Of a DNA stretch of 64,000 bases, positions 1 to 9,590 are shown piece by piece. The notes under the pieces were generated by a model. The model saw only the letters and a list, made by a program, of their open reading frames with translations. It was not told the DNA's origin and did not search any database. Both the position numbers and the translations under genes were made by a program. This DNA comes from Candidatus Nitrospira allomarina (GTDB taxonomy: Bacteria > Nitrospirota > Nitrospiria > Nitrospirales > UBA8639): positions 4,213,001 to 4,277,000 of the forward strand of contig NZ_CP116967.1 in the NCBI RefSeq assembly GCF_032050975.1. The letters are read 5' to 3'. Every line of letters starts with the position of its first letter. The stretch's first letter is position 1.

Positions 1-553
1 GATTCACTTCACGGACCACATGCTTCCGAATTCCGCGAAGGCTACAACTCATATCATGAAACTGCACGCCAGTTAACAATCGCATGGCAAAATGGAAGAC
101 TCGATTTTGAAGACGATTGATCCAGGGATCTTGCCGAGGGTAACGACGCGTCACAACCAGATCATAGCCCTTATTGAGGTAACTCATAACCGTATGCAGA
201 CCTTCGGGAAGCGTCTGAAAGTACGCCGACAGAGTTATAATGACGTCAGCCCGGGCCTGCTGAAATCCCACCATAAGGACAGTAGCTTCTCCAAAATGTC
301 GCTGAAGTGGAACGATTCGAATGGGCTCTCCCTTGTCTACCAGGCCATGAAGAGGTTGAGCGGCTTTCTCAAACCCCTCGTCTAAAACAAAAATAAATTC
401 AAATGAAGGCACCAGGCTGCGTAGGATGTCCGCATGGACACAGTAAATCTGGTCTAAGGCATCACATCGTTCGGTGACTGGCACCACAACGGAAACAGCC
501 ACAGGCGTTGAATCTGCAGAAACACATTCTGTCTCAAGACTATGAGGAGTCAT
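1..553 (-). CDS. Partial GT2-like glycosyltransferase with degenerate catalytic motifs (3' end outside window)
   Basis: An open frame runs from an ATG at 553 to the window edge, so only about the first 184 residues are visible. The fold follows the dolichol-phosphate-mannose-synthase-like GT2 family: a VSVVVPVTE first strand, LQRHFGEATVLMVGFQQARA in place of the usual RNFGQTAAL..GF.AARG, and a MSCSLRGIRK segment matching the GC.LKAYR motif. The nucleotide-sugar/metal residues are lost: the usual VDDGS is VLDEG, and the DxDLQ motif reads SAYFQ with no aspartate. It lies downstream of an intact GT2 on the same strand (224 bp gap). The fold is clear, but activity as a normal transferase is doubtful; it may be a regulatory or partner subunit. 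Confidence 0.75.
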   Translation of the reverse strand, partial: MTPHSLETECVSADSTPVAVSVVVPVTERCDALDQIYCVHADILRSLVPSFEFIFVLDEGFEKAAQPLHGLVDKGEPIRIVPLQRHFGEATVLMVGFQQARADVIITLSAYFQTLPEGLHTVMSYLNKGYDLVVTRRYPRQDPWINRLQNRVFHFAMRLLTGVQFHDMSCSLRGIRKHVVREVN

Positions 554-777
554 GGGAAAAGGCCCCCGGGAATAGAACGTGATTTGGTTGCGTTCATAAA
601 TTTTGACTCTTACATTGAAAACGTGATGCCGAAACGGCTAACTACCAAACGAAGACAGACAGGTTTTTGGTGACTCCCGCTCAATCTTCCATTCCTGACC
701 AGTGGTCTATACAATTTTGGTGAGTCAATGCGATCGTTTCCTCGACATCATGAAACCCCACGAGAAATACATGCCCG

Positions 778-1695
778 TTAAACATTCCATATCATTTGTT
801 CCGGACGGTAATCTCCGGCATAGAGGATCATTTCGCCTAGCATTCCCATTGTGAGCAAATGGCCCGAAAGCGCGAATAGCAAAAAGGCTGTGGCCGGATA
901 TACAATGCCAATACCCTCTGAAAACAGCATGCCGAGCAAGCTTAGGCTGCCTAACAATGCTCCGGGAATGGCTAATATTCCAAACCATAAGGCTGGCCTG
1001 GCAGCAAACCCTGTCACCATTTTCACCAGAAACAAATCTAAAAACACCCGCCAAGCTCTTGAAATTCCATACTTGCTTTTCCCGAATTTCCGTGGATGAT
1101 GCGTCACAATTAATTCAGCAATTCTCGCTCCGGACAAGGTTGCCATAGCGGGAATAAAGCGATGAAGTTCAGAATATAAAGCCACGCGTTTAATAATTGA
1201 GGCACGGTAAGCTTTCAGGGAACAACCGTTATCGTGAATAGCCACGCCGGTGATCTTGCCGATAAGCCAGTTTGCAATGAGAGAAGGAAATCGGCGAGAT
1301 AAAAACTTATCCTTTCTTTCCTTTCTCCATCCACAGACGACATCAAAACCCTCTTGTATTTTTTCTAGCAATCGGGGAATATCAGTGGGGTCATTTTGCA
1401 GATCTCCATCCATGCTGATAATGACCTGTCCTCGTGCTGCCCTGAATCCGGCGGCCATAGCCGCGGTTTGTCCAAAATTTTTTCGAAAACGAATCACGGT
1501 GACCCCAGGGTTCTGTTGATGGAGTGTTTGAAGTAACTCGAAAGTCCGATCTTGGCTTCCGTCATCCGCGAAAACGATTTCATAAGACTGCCCATTCTGC
1601 TCACATGCGGTTCGAATAGCCTCATAGAGAGGCTGGACGGATTCCTCCTCATTGTAAATGGGAACCACAATAGAAAGGAGAGGTCGCATAATCAT
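778..1695 (-). CDS. GT2 family glycosyltransferase, polyprenyl-phosphate sugar synthase type
   Basis: About 305 residues of the DPM1/ArnC-like GT2 family, which transfers a sugar from a nucleotide donor to polyprenyl phosphate on the inner membrane face. The N-terminus LSIVVPIYNEEESVQPL, the VFADDGSQDRT motif, the SMDGDLQNDP metal-binding segment and the DNGCSLKAYR motif are all intact. Two hydrophobic helices follow near residues 230-295 (FGILAIPGALLG and FLLFALSGHLL). The ATG at 1695 is preferred because AAAGG lies 5 nt upstream; ATG 1689 is an alternative. It is paired with the degenerate paralogue downstream. The family call is firm; the sugar is unknown. Confidence 0.88.
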   Translation of the reverse strand: MIMRPLLSIVVPIYNEEESVQPLYEAIRTACEQNGQSYEIVFADDGSQDRTFELLQTLHQQNPGVTVIRFRKNFGQTAAMAAGFRAARGQVIISMDGDLQNDPTDIPRLLEKIQEGFDVVCGWRKERKDKFLSRRFPSLIANWLIGKITGVAIHDNGCSLKAYRASIIKRVALYSELHRFIPAMATLSGARIAELIVTHHPRKFGKSKYGISRAWRVFLDLFLVKMVTGFAARPALWFGILAIPGALLGSLSLLGMLFSEGIGIVYPATAFLLFALSGHLLTMGMLGEMILYAGDYRPEQMIWNV

Positions 1696-1698
1696 CAA

Positions 1699-2670
1699 AG
1701 CCTTTCATCCAAGATGTACCAAATGAAAGTCCGATTGGTTGAAGAAACTATGGGAATATGGCACTCAGTCGTATCATGGTTTCTTCCCCTTGCATTTTCA
1801 TTTCCCGCATATCGTCGCAACAAAATTTATCTCGCGGTGGATTCAATAAGGCCCGAGTTGAACCATATGCTCTTCAGGAACCAGGAATTCTGAGCCATGT
1901 AGGCTGGAATACAAACAACACAGAAATCATAGTTTCTCTGAGAACCGGCAAAAAAGAATATGTAGGTATGTTTCGGATACGGAACGAGGAAACTAAAGGT
2001 ACTTAGACAGATACCCGCACAGAGGAAAAAACATGAGTCGGCATGAAGAGCCTGTCAACGCCCGATCGGCTCTCTTCTCCAGGATTATGAAAGACGTGGT
2101 GCCATCGACTTCCTATTGCCCCACCACCATTTAGATACGCGCCTTCCTCAAATCACAGTGGGACCCAAACTCCTGGCCACCGTGACAAGGCCATTCCAAT
2201 GACATTTGGAGTGTGAGTCCCTGGCGACATCTACCAATTTATGATGTGAAGTTGTTGTGAAAGATTATAAGGGTATCCAGGCCGGGCACTACCAGATGCG
2301 TGTGTGGCTCACCATGGTAGGGTGCCAGAGGGCATGAACCGTTCTTGGCAAAAGACGTCATCTGCGAGCCCAGCTGAAATCTACAAGTGCGGAAAAGAGA
2401 GGAAGGATGCACTTATTGAAACTGATAACGGCAAAGCCCTAAGTTTGACGGAAGCACGACCGATCGTGGAACTACTTACTCCCATCACCTAGACTGTTAG
2501 AACGCTGGTTCCGTTCACAATACAGCCTGAATGGGGTAGCATTGCTCAAAGATTGGCCCCTTGTAGCGGCTCCTGTATGCCCTCTTCCAATGTTGACCCC
2601 TGAAAAAAAGCCAAGAAATCATTGAAGCCCTCCACCCCACCGAGAGCCAAAGGGGGTACTGAAAGGGAAA
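1699..2670. other. Long tract without a supported gene
   Basis: Nearly 1 kb with no reading frame that looks coding. Short open frames near 1758-2006 and 2304-2492 lack convincing ribosome sites and recognisable domains. A short stretch near 2590-2660 weakly recalls the N-terminus of IS3-type transposases (LTPEKK, then a frameshift), but I do not call it. Probably eroded island DNA. Confidence 0.5.
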
Positions 2671-3750
2671 TTAAGGAAGGGGTGTGACATTCAGATTTTT
2701 GGGAGGCTCGGGCGGTACATTATCTAAGCCTGCGATGGGATGAGTGCGGAGTCTTATCGTAGTTTGATTCCAAGCCGGTTCTTCGCTGTAATACCATTTC
2801 CATTCGTTTCCGTCCCGAAAGATAATATTCCTCTCTACCCCGTTTGATTGTACGACCCGTTCATTTTGAATAGTTCTCATATCGTTAAGGTGAGTGGTAG
2901 CAAAATACAGGTTGTCATTATTGCTACCAGGATGATTACCACCAGCGGGATCGTAAATTAGTGTGATAGTATTGTTATCATCGTGTAAATAGGCGTCGAG
3001 CCCAGACCAGCCCCAATTGAGTGCACTTACTCCACCCAGTTCAGTGAGGCTCCATGCATTGGATCCTCTAGAAGCAGACTTTAGCTGTCCACCCTCAGCA
3101 GTAGTGACGTACAGACCGAATTGGCTACCATCAAACACCCAACCTGCAGCATAGACTTCGCTCCCACTTGAGGAATATGTGCCACCGACTACCCCTTCCA
3201 CCGTCCAACTTTTCCCGTCGACCGACGTGGCTCCATACACCCGAGAATCAACGCTAATATTACACCCACAGGTTCCTCCTCCTCCAAAGTTACAGGTCTG
3301 AGAACCCCCTGGCGATTCGACACCAAAGTATCCGTAAAACTTCCCCTTCGAAGGAAGGTACTTAATATACGCGGTTCGGATTCCTTCTTCCTGGGAGCTT
3401 ACGGGTACAAAATCATGCGGTTTCAACACTGGATTACTTGTGTATTTCGTAAAATTCACTCCGTCCGAACTGGTGGCAAGACCAAGAGATTGGTGGTTAA
3501 CATCACCATCCGTATTCCAACACCCGTTAAACCCTGCGAGATAATGCAAGTAATAGATTCCGCCAACTTTCGAGATACCACTCACTGCGATGCCAGGCTT
3601 ATTTTCCCAGGCAACCGCGGTACTATTCTGTAAAACAACTCCTTTTTCTGTCCAATCAGACAGTTTTTCAGGAATTGTGTCCAGTGCATGGGCCTGCTCC
3701 ATGCTTGTCAAAGTAATTATTCCTAGTAGTAAAATTCGTGCTGCAAACAT
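2671..3750 (-). CDS. Secreted five-bladed beta-propeller protein, glycosidase-like (GH43/GH32 fold)
   Basis: The ATG at 3750 follows AAGGAGG with good spacing and starts a signal peptide (MFAARILLLGIITLTSMEQA, predicted cut after AHA), giving 359 residues. An upstream in-frame extension is rejected because it would bury the signal peptide. Motifs such as LGLATSSDGVNFTKY and NPVLKPHD are typical of furanosidase/invertase-like propellers, where each blade carries an S.DG..W strand; YGATSVDGKSWT is a second example. The C-terminus ends in PPEPPKNLNV, which looks like the first strand of an Fn3 domain, so the protein may be truncated there. The substrate cannot be told; it may act on the local polysaccharide. 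Nothing recognisable lies between 3751 and 4309. Confidence 0.62.
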   Translation of the reverse strand: MFAARILLLGIITLTSMEQAHALDTIPEKLSDWTEKGVVLQNSTAVAWENKPGIAVSGISKVGGIYYLHYLAGFNGCWNTDGDVNHQSLGLATSSDGVNFTKYTSNPVLKPHDFVPVSSQEEGIRTAYIKYLPSKGKFYGYFGVESPGGSQTCNFGGGGTCGCNISVDSRVYGATSVDGKSWTVEGVVGGTYSSSGSEVYAAGWVFDGSQFGLYVTTAEGGQLKSASRGSNAWSLTELGGVSALNWGWSGLDAYLHDDNNTITLIYDPAGGNHPGSNNDNLYFATTHLNDMRTIQNERVVQSNGVERNIIFRDGNEWKWYYSEEPAWNQTTIRLRTHPIAGLDNVPPEPPKNLNVTPLP

Positions 3751-4309
3751 ATTGCATCGCCTCCTTAAATTTTCAATCTTGGTATTCTTCGAGATCTGGC
3801 TCAGTCCATTTTCATGCTCTTGCAACTTCTCCTCATCATTAACCAAACTAACCAAACTGGGTATTAAAATTTTGAGTTCTTTAGCAATCCTTTTGACTGA
3901 CGCAAATTCCAGGCCATTACTGTTTTTTAGTTTCGAAAAGTTTCAAAAATTGAACCTTTAGGTCCTGCAACTCAACTCCTCCCCCTTCGGAGAAAAAAAC
4001 CAAATCTTGATGCCCCTAAATCTTGGTTATCGAAGTAAAAAAGGTTGTAGGTAGGTGCAATAAGTAAGAGGGTGATTCCACATAAGAGGGAATAAGAGAA
4101 TGAGAAGCCCAGACCGAAAAAATATGAGTAGTAAAAAAATGGGAAAAAGCGAATGGAATAGCATTCAGTGCTAATACGTAGGCAGAAAAATGCCCATTTG
4201 AGTTACCCAAGAAATTTAGACGAGAGCTGTCCGAGGGTATTCCTCAGCGTGAACTTCCCCTTAATACTAGAGCACTCATTGTAAGAGAATAATTCCCTGC
4301 GATTACGAC

Positions 4310-4585
4310 CTACCCGCTTGAGTCATAGCCCTGTTCAAGAAAAATCCAAGGGGGGGGATTTTCTAATGCACTATGAGGACAAAGCCAATTATATTCCCGG
4401 ATGCCAAACTGTGATCGTGACCTTAGCGTCACCGCCAAGGCTGATTTAATATACTCCTTCCTAAATCGGCTATTGAAGCCTTCATAATACGCAATGGCAG
4501 TTGCCTTAGCCCGGTTAGGAAAAATCCAACTCAGTTCATTATGGATTCCATGCTCCAAAACCGGAACACCATACTTCAGCGGCAT
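4310..4585 (-). pseudogene. IS3-family transposase remnant (C-terminal integrase core)
   Basis: The frame encodes a segment resembling the end of an IS3 OrfB: AYYEGFNSRFRKEYIKSAL followed by REYNWLCPHSALENPPP, the counterpart of the usual ESFNGRFRDECLNEHWF...DYN..RPHSAL motif. Only about 80 residues survive, the start is missing and no terminal inverted repeats are seen. It is an IS scar in the accessory region. The flanking stretch 4586-4966 shows no gene. Confidence 0.7.
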
Positions 4586-4966
4586 GTGGCTACTCCCATA
4601 GCAGAACAGGCCGTGAGATCACTCCACCTTTCTGAGCTTTCAGCACACAGCACGCGAGGTCTTAATGAGCCAAATCTTCCCTCATAAATAGGTTGCGAGT
4701 GAGCCGGCTTTTTCCCATTACGGTTGGTGCAAGGTTTTGGGGGAGGAAACCGAGTACGATAAATCCGACAATAGATTTGTAGGAGTGTTATTCGTGAACA
4801 AAATTGATGCCGGGAAAGATGCGTTCATCCATCGCGAAAGCGGTGGAATCCTATAAGTTAGACTTTAATTTCATGCAGTATATTTTTCCTTGGCAACACA
4901 ATTTCTCCCGCCTGAACCCATAAAAATGAAAGTAGTTCCTTTGACTTAAATCAAAAACTCTTTAAC

Positions 4967-6100
4967 ATGTTTTTAATGGAGCAGGGCGAAACAAAACGAA
5001 GGCTACTTTTCTCATTATTAACTTTATTGATTATCTTTTTGTTTCTTGAGTCCACGGTGCGGGGTATTCATTTATACTATCCGCTTTTTGAAGATAAAAT
5101 TTCGTTATCGATAGACCATCCTCAATTTCATCACTGGCATGTTCCAAATGCCAGTGGAACAAGTGTCGCTGCCACTGGGGAATTCCATGTTCCCATAAGA
5201 ACGAATTCTCATGGAATGCCAGGTAAAGAACGCTCACTGTTAAAGCCGGATGGCATATATCGTATTGCACTCCTTGGTGATTCTTTTGTTGAGGGATTCG
5301 CCACTAAAGAGGAGGACTCCATCTCGGTATTACTTGAAAATTTGCTCAATAAATCCTCGACTAAAAAACACGAAGTCTTGAATTTTGGTTCTAGCACATT
5401 TTCCCCATCTCTCGAATACTACCTGCTTCTCAACCTCGCGCAAAAGTTTCAACCGGACATGGTTATTTTATTGTTTCACGTTACAGATGTTAGGGATGAT
5501 TGGAAATACGAAAAAAGTAAGGTTTTAGACCGCGATGGAAATGCAATGGGGATTGATGGCACAAGTAGAAAAAGCATACCTTACCAAATTTTAGAAAAGT
5601 CGGCTTTCATGAGAACGGTTGTCCAGAAAACCAAAAAATTATTAAGGCAAAGACAATTGGACGTCGGCCAGGTGCCTGATTTAACAGAATCTTATTTTGC
5701 TATGTTTAAAGATTCGTACACTCGTTCAGACCAGATGGCTTGGGATTTAACAAAATCCTACTTAAATCGCATCAAAAATTGGTCTGATGCCGCCGGTGTT
5801 CCATTCCTTCTAACAGTCATACCCGTTGGACCACAAGTCGAACCTGTACTGAAAAATACAAAAGGAAAACTGCTTTTCCCTAAAGATTGGCAAGATTTAA
5901 AATCAACAAAAATGCAGGATATTTTAAGAGATTGGTCTATTGAAGTTAGTGGTAATTTCCTTGATTTATTACCTCATGCAAAAGCATTCAAAAGAACAAA
6001 CCCTGAAGAAACTCTCTTTTACCCTCTGGACCAACACTTTACGGCAACAGGTAACAAGGTTGCAGCAACAGCTATATATAAAATGATAAGTCAAAAATAA
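4967..6100 (+). CDS. Membrane-anchored SGNH/GDSL hydrolase-like protein
   Basis: 377 residues (ATG 4976 is an alternative start). An N-terminal hydrophobic segment (LLFSLLTLLIIFLFLESTV) acts as an anchor or uncleaved signal. SGNH block I is LLGDSFVEGF with the nucleophile serine near residue 107; LNFGSSTFSP gives the block II glycine region and FYPLDQHFTATGN supplies the C-terminal Asp/His pair. Members of this group are esterases or O-acetyl transferase/esterase partners of polysaccharides. A homologue of the same layout lies at 39037-40215. It stands alone and convergent with the methyltransferase at 6150. Fold confident, substrate unknown; polysaccharide deacylation is inferred from context. 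Confidence 0.72.
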   Translation: MFLMEQGETKRRLLFSLLTLLIIFLFLESTVRGIHLYYPLFEDKISLSIDHPQFHHWHVPNASGTSVAATGEFHVPIRTNSHGMPGKERSLLKPDGIYRIALLGDSFVEGFATKEEDSISVLLENLLNKSSTKKHEVLNFGSSTFSPSLEYYLLLNLAQKFQPDMVILLFHVTDVRDDWKYEKSKVLDRDGNAMGIDGTSRKSIPYQILEKSAFMRTVVQKTKKLLRQRQLDVGQVPDLTESYFAMFKDSYTRSDQMAWDLTKSYLNRIKNWSDAAGVPFLLTVIPVGPQVEPVLKNTKGKLLFPKDWQDLKSTKMQDILRDWSIEVSGNFLDLLPHAKAFKRTNPEETLFYPLDQHFTATGNKVAATAIYKMISQK

Positions 6101-6149
6101 TCTGAAGATACCGAATACCTTGTTCGACTGGGAGCTTGTTTATCTTAGG

Positions 6150-7157
6150 CTACTCAACGGTGAACTTCCAAGTATATGATCTCCTGATATCTCCGACATC
6201 TACTGAATACCGAATAACATCCCCTACGGCATACTCCACCCGTGGCATTCTGAAAAGCCGATTTGGCCAATGGGTACGCCCAGGACGAGTATCGAGCTGA
6301 ATACCCTCTCCAAAGTCAGCCAGAAAATACAGACAAAATCCATCAAGCCCTCCGGCCCGAATAACGCGTTGGTTCGCCTGCCAATGCATTGGTACCATAC
6401 TGGCATCATCCAGGTCATTCAGATCAAATGTCATAACTGGCTGAGGGGCGCACAGGAAAAAATCCACAGCCGCTTCCTCCACCATGTGTCGGATATAACC
6501 AGGTGGTTGGAATGCCCTGGCTTCCGGAAGATCCCGCAAAAAGCTGAAGTCAATGCTTTGAGGAAGGTCACGTACGGTTACAGGCTTCTCCCACAGAAAC
6601 GGCATTCTGTATTCTTTTTTTAGCGTGACCGGCTCCAGAAAGAGCTCGAATCGCCCAGGTAGAATTTTTCCTGTGCTCTTTAATGCCCGTCGTTTCAAGT
6701 CCAGAAGGTTATGTATCATATTCTCGTTAAACAGATCATCGCCCATCTGTTCATGGATGATGAAATCGACTTTCTCCGGGGGATTAAAGCGCTGGCTGTT
6801 GGAACGCACGAATGTGATGGTGTCAATACCATTCTTTGCAGCAGTTTTCCGCGCAATGTCAATAAAACTGGAGTGATCAATGGCGTAAACCTTGGCTCCT
6901 TGCCGTGCCGCAAACAATGCCAGAATGCCCGTACCTGTTCCCAGATCAATAACCGTATCTCCCGGCTTAATATGCGCGCGGATAGCGTCATGATAAGTGT
7001 CGACGCGGATATGGTCTGCCAACATTTTCTCATGCTGGTAAAGACTGCTAAACTCCCCCATATTGGAAAAATCATAAAACAGTCTATCGAGGGTTTTATT
7101 GGACATGATGACCTTTTTTGCGAGGCCGGTTATTCGGCTGACCATCCCATCAATCAT
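6150..7157 (-). CDS. PRMT-like class I SAM-dependent methyltransferase
   Basis: 335 residues; the ATG at 7157 follows AAGGAGG at good spacing. The SAM-binding glycine loop is VIDLGTGTGILALFAARQG (residues 69-87) with the acidic ribose ligand in VYAIDHS. Two features point to the protein arginine methyltransferase family: the pre-core HIRVDTYHDAI segment (PRMTs have D..R...Y..AI) and a double-E loop, HEQMGDDLFNENM, with glutamates at 136 and 145, the PRMT spacing. The C-terminal half is beta-rich, as in the PRMT barrel. The usual THW loop is not evident, so the substrate may not be protein arginine. It could be a small-molecule O/N-methyltransferase of the PRMT fold. Confidence 0.72.
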   Translation of the reverse strand: MIDGMVSRITGLAKKVIMSNKTLDRLFYDFSNMGEFSSLYQHEKMLADHIRVDTYHDAIRAHIKPGDTVIDLGTGTGILALFAARQGAKVYAIDHSSFIDIARKTAAKNGIDTITFVRSNSQRFNPPEKVDFIIHEQMGDDLFNENMIHNLLDLKRRALKSTGKILPGRFELFLEPVTLKKEYRMPFLWEKPVTVRDLPQSIDFSFLRDLPEARAFQPPGYIRHMVEEAAVDFFLCAPQPVMTFDLNDLDDASMVPMHWQANQRVIRAGGLDGFCLYFLADFGEGIQLDTRPGRTHWPNRLFRMPRVEYAVGDVIRYSVDVGDIRRSYTWKFTVE

Positions 7158-8228
7158 CTTTGCCTCCTTTTACTCCCAACATTTTGAGCACGCTCTCAAT
7201 CCACTACAAAAGATCGGAGAATTCCATACCCGCACCCCACCTTGACCATCACGACAATTTGCAACTCTTCAAAGCATTGGGTAACCACTTTTGGGTCGCT
7301 CATTGTTTCGGAACGCTACTCGAAATGCTTTAGTTGCCCAGCTTTGGAACATATCCTGTGCATTCTCAGACGAGGTCTCACAAAAATATAGACCATATAT
7401 CCCACCACATTTCCAACCTCCCCATGGATGCTTTAACGGCCAAGAACTGGAGATGCTAGTAAGCCTTGTAACAGTGTATAAATCCAGCATTTAGCATAAA
7501 ACGAAATATTGGCTAAGTCGATAGGCTGGATAACCGCTACCAAAGACATAGCTGCAAGCTTTAACATTACGTGCGCTCAGCTTCCGGAGAGTAGAACTGT
7601 GAACTTCAAGCCATAGAGAGAAAATCTGAGATGCTTAAGAAAATTTAAGCAGTAAATTTTCTTTGAAAAGAAGGATCGAAAGCGATCTTCTAGACCATGC
7701 CATCGTTCGACCAGGTGTTCATTCAGTTCGTGAAATGACCACGTGACACGGAAATCCATTCACAATCCCCAAGGATTTTCGACTAAAAGAACCGCAACGC
7801 CCCTCTTCTGAATTCAGCGCCTCGCTTTTAGCATGTATTACATCCAGACTGATTGACGAATGCCAATGACCTTCATTTTTTCGGGGATCCGCTCATCCCC
7901 CCGCCGGTGAATTCCGAACATCCAAACTCATATCCCTGTGCCTCGCCCTGAAATATGCCGGATCCGCAATGCATAAGGCATGACATACTGTTCATATTCG
8001 ATTCGCTGACATCAGGCACCCCTCCTGGCTGCTGGCCGCAGGGATCGATATTAAACTGCGACACTACCCGACAAGCCTGCTTAAATGCCCCCTCCCTGAG
8101 CAGCCAGCACTGTTCTCGACACTGGATAGACATTATTGGGCTACATTGACATAACCATGCTCCAGGGATAGGTTGTTTTCATCGGCAGTTTACGCGGTCG
8201 AACCGGGTTCAGTTAAAAGGTTCACGGG
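7158..8228. other. Long tract without a supported gene
   Basis: About 1.07 kb in which no open frame shows a ribosome site plus recognisable sequence. Short frames on both strands (for example 7269-7490 minus and 7873-8133 minus) are low complexity or cysteine-rich and look like chance. Probably degraded coding DNA or a mobile-element scar. Confidence 0.5.
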
Positions 8229-9101
8229 GTGTCATTGAAGGTCGTCATAATTAGTTATTGCGGCGCGAGCGAAGCCTATGTGGCCGGGAAAATCATTGAG
8301 CGATATCCGTCAACCGTCGTCATTCAACCCGTCCGCTCGCAGCAAGCGCCCGGGGTACATATCAGCTCCCTCACGGGTACAGCGCGATTACTGCGGAACT
8401 GGCTCGGAAGGATGGGTGAAAGGCGCCACAGGGACCGTTTGATACATAGGCTCTACCCCGGCGGAACACAGCCATCGATTCCGAACATCGTTCCGTTTCC
8501 TGAAACAGATATGAATTCTCCCAAAGGAGTTGAACTGATCGGCAGCCTTCAGCCGGATGTCCTGATGTCCTGCGGTGCACCAATGCTCAGCGCCGAGCTG
8601 ATCGGGATCCCTAAGCTAGCGGCTATCAATATACATTACGGAATCCCTCCTCATTACCGCGGCAACAATACGCTGTTCTGGCCGATGCTAAAGCGAGATT
8701 TCAATAACTTAGGCGCCTGTATACACCATCTGACGAAGGGGGTCGATACTGGGAACCTGCTCGCCGTGATTCGCCCCGCTCTCCAGCCGAAAGACGGGCT
8801 ACTCTCTGTTGAATTCAAGATAACGCATCTTCTGCCTGGAGTCCTTCTGGAGTTCTTGTCACTCATCGAGCAGTCTCACGCTATTCCGGGGATACCGCAA
8901 ACGGGTGCTGGGAGAAATTACAAAAAGAAAGAGCGCACCATCCGGAAGCGGATCGAGTATCACCTGAAAAGGACTTTTGGTCTATTGCACATTCCCAGTC
9001 GCCCTGCAGAGGTAATTACATACTTTGGAAACATGCGGCCGTCGCAGGGGAAAATCGGCCACGAGGGCCCTGGATTCGAGCAGAAGAAAACTGTTATTTA
9101 A
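8229..9101 (+). CDS. Formyltransferase-fold protein, sugar N-formyltransferase-like
   Basis: 290 residues starting at GTG 8229, with AAAGG 8 nt upstream. It belongs to the formyl_trans_N fold (methionyl-tRNA, GAR and sugar formyltransferases using N10-formyl-tetrahydrofolate). The catalytic triad is present: Asn134 and His136 in AINIHYGIPPHYRG, and Asp173 in HHLTKGVDTGNLL. It is shorter than Fmt and lacks the Fmt C-terminal domain, so formylation of an aminosugar or an amino-acyl group is more likely than initiator tRNA. Its position beside EPS genes supports sugar decoration. Family call good; substrate inferred. Confidence 0.78.
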   Translation: MSLKVVIISYCGASEAYVAGKIIERYPSTVVIQPVRSQQAPGVHISSLTGTARLLRNWLGRMGERRHRDRLIHRLYPGGTQPSIPNIVPFPETDMNSPKGVELIGSLQPDVLMSCGAPMLSAELIGIPKLAAINIHYGIPPHYRGNNTLFWPMLKRDFNNLGACIHHLTKGVDTGNLLAVIRPALQPKDGLLSVEFKITHLLPGVLLEFLSLIEQSHAIPGIPQTGAGRNYKKKERTIRKRIEYHLKRTFGLLHIPSRPAEVITYFGNMRPSQGKIGHEGPGFEQKKTVI

Positions 9102-9279
9102 TCGATCTCACCCACCATTCCTGGCCAAGCTGATGACAGCAGCCCGTTCCTGCTCCCTGAAATCTCGAAACAACAGAAGGACTCCAGAGTAAATAAGAAT
9201 CGATACCGGTTTCGTGATAAACATCGATTGGGTTGGCAAGAGGCTAATGAGAAATGAGAGGTGCCGAGTTCCGTGATGC

Positions 9280-9411
9280 TTATTGCGAGGCGAGAGCCAA
9301 CGTGCGGCATGCTATGAGACCCCAAGTGAGGGCAAACAGGGACTGAAACAGCATTTTGACTTCTACGAGACCAGTCGCCCCTATTAGGTCCACAGGGGCA
9401 GACACACCCCA
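9280..9411 (+). pseudogene. Possible IS3-type transposase C-terminal scrap
   Basis: One frame reads GLKQHFDFYETSRPY and then a stop, resembling the G+..YFDFYN..RPHQAL tail of IS3-family transposases. Only about 40 residues are recognisable, with no start or inverted repeats. The rest of the 9102-9590 gap shows no gene. Weak evidence. Confidence 0.4.
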
Positions 9412-9590
9412 AGGCAAGTTTCACTCTCTTGCAATAGCCGAAATGGCATCATTCATTGAAACACTTTCCCCCTAAGAATCAACTTGGGCTGTCCAGATAA
9501 GGTGGATCACGCTGACTTCCCCTGACAGTATGCGGTACCACAGAAGCCCCTGAGAAACTGGAGAATGTGGTAAAGACGGAGGGATATTGT

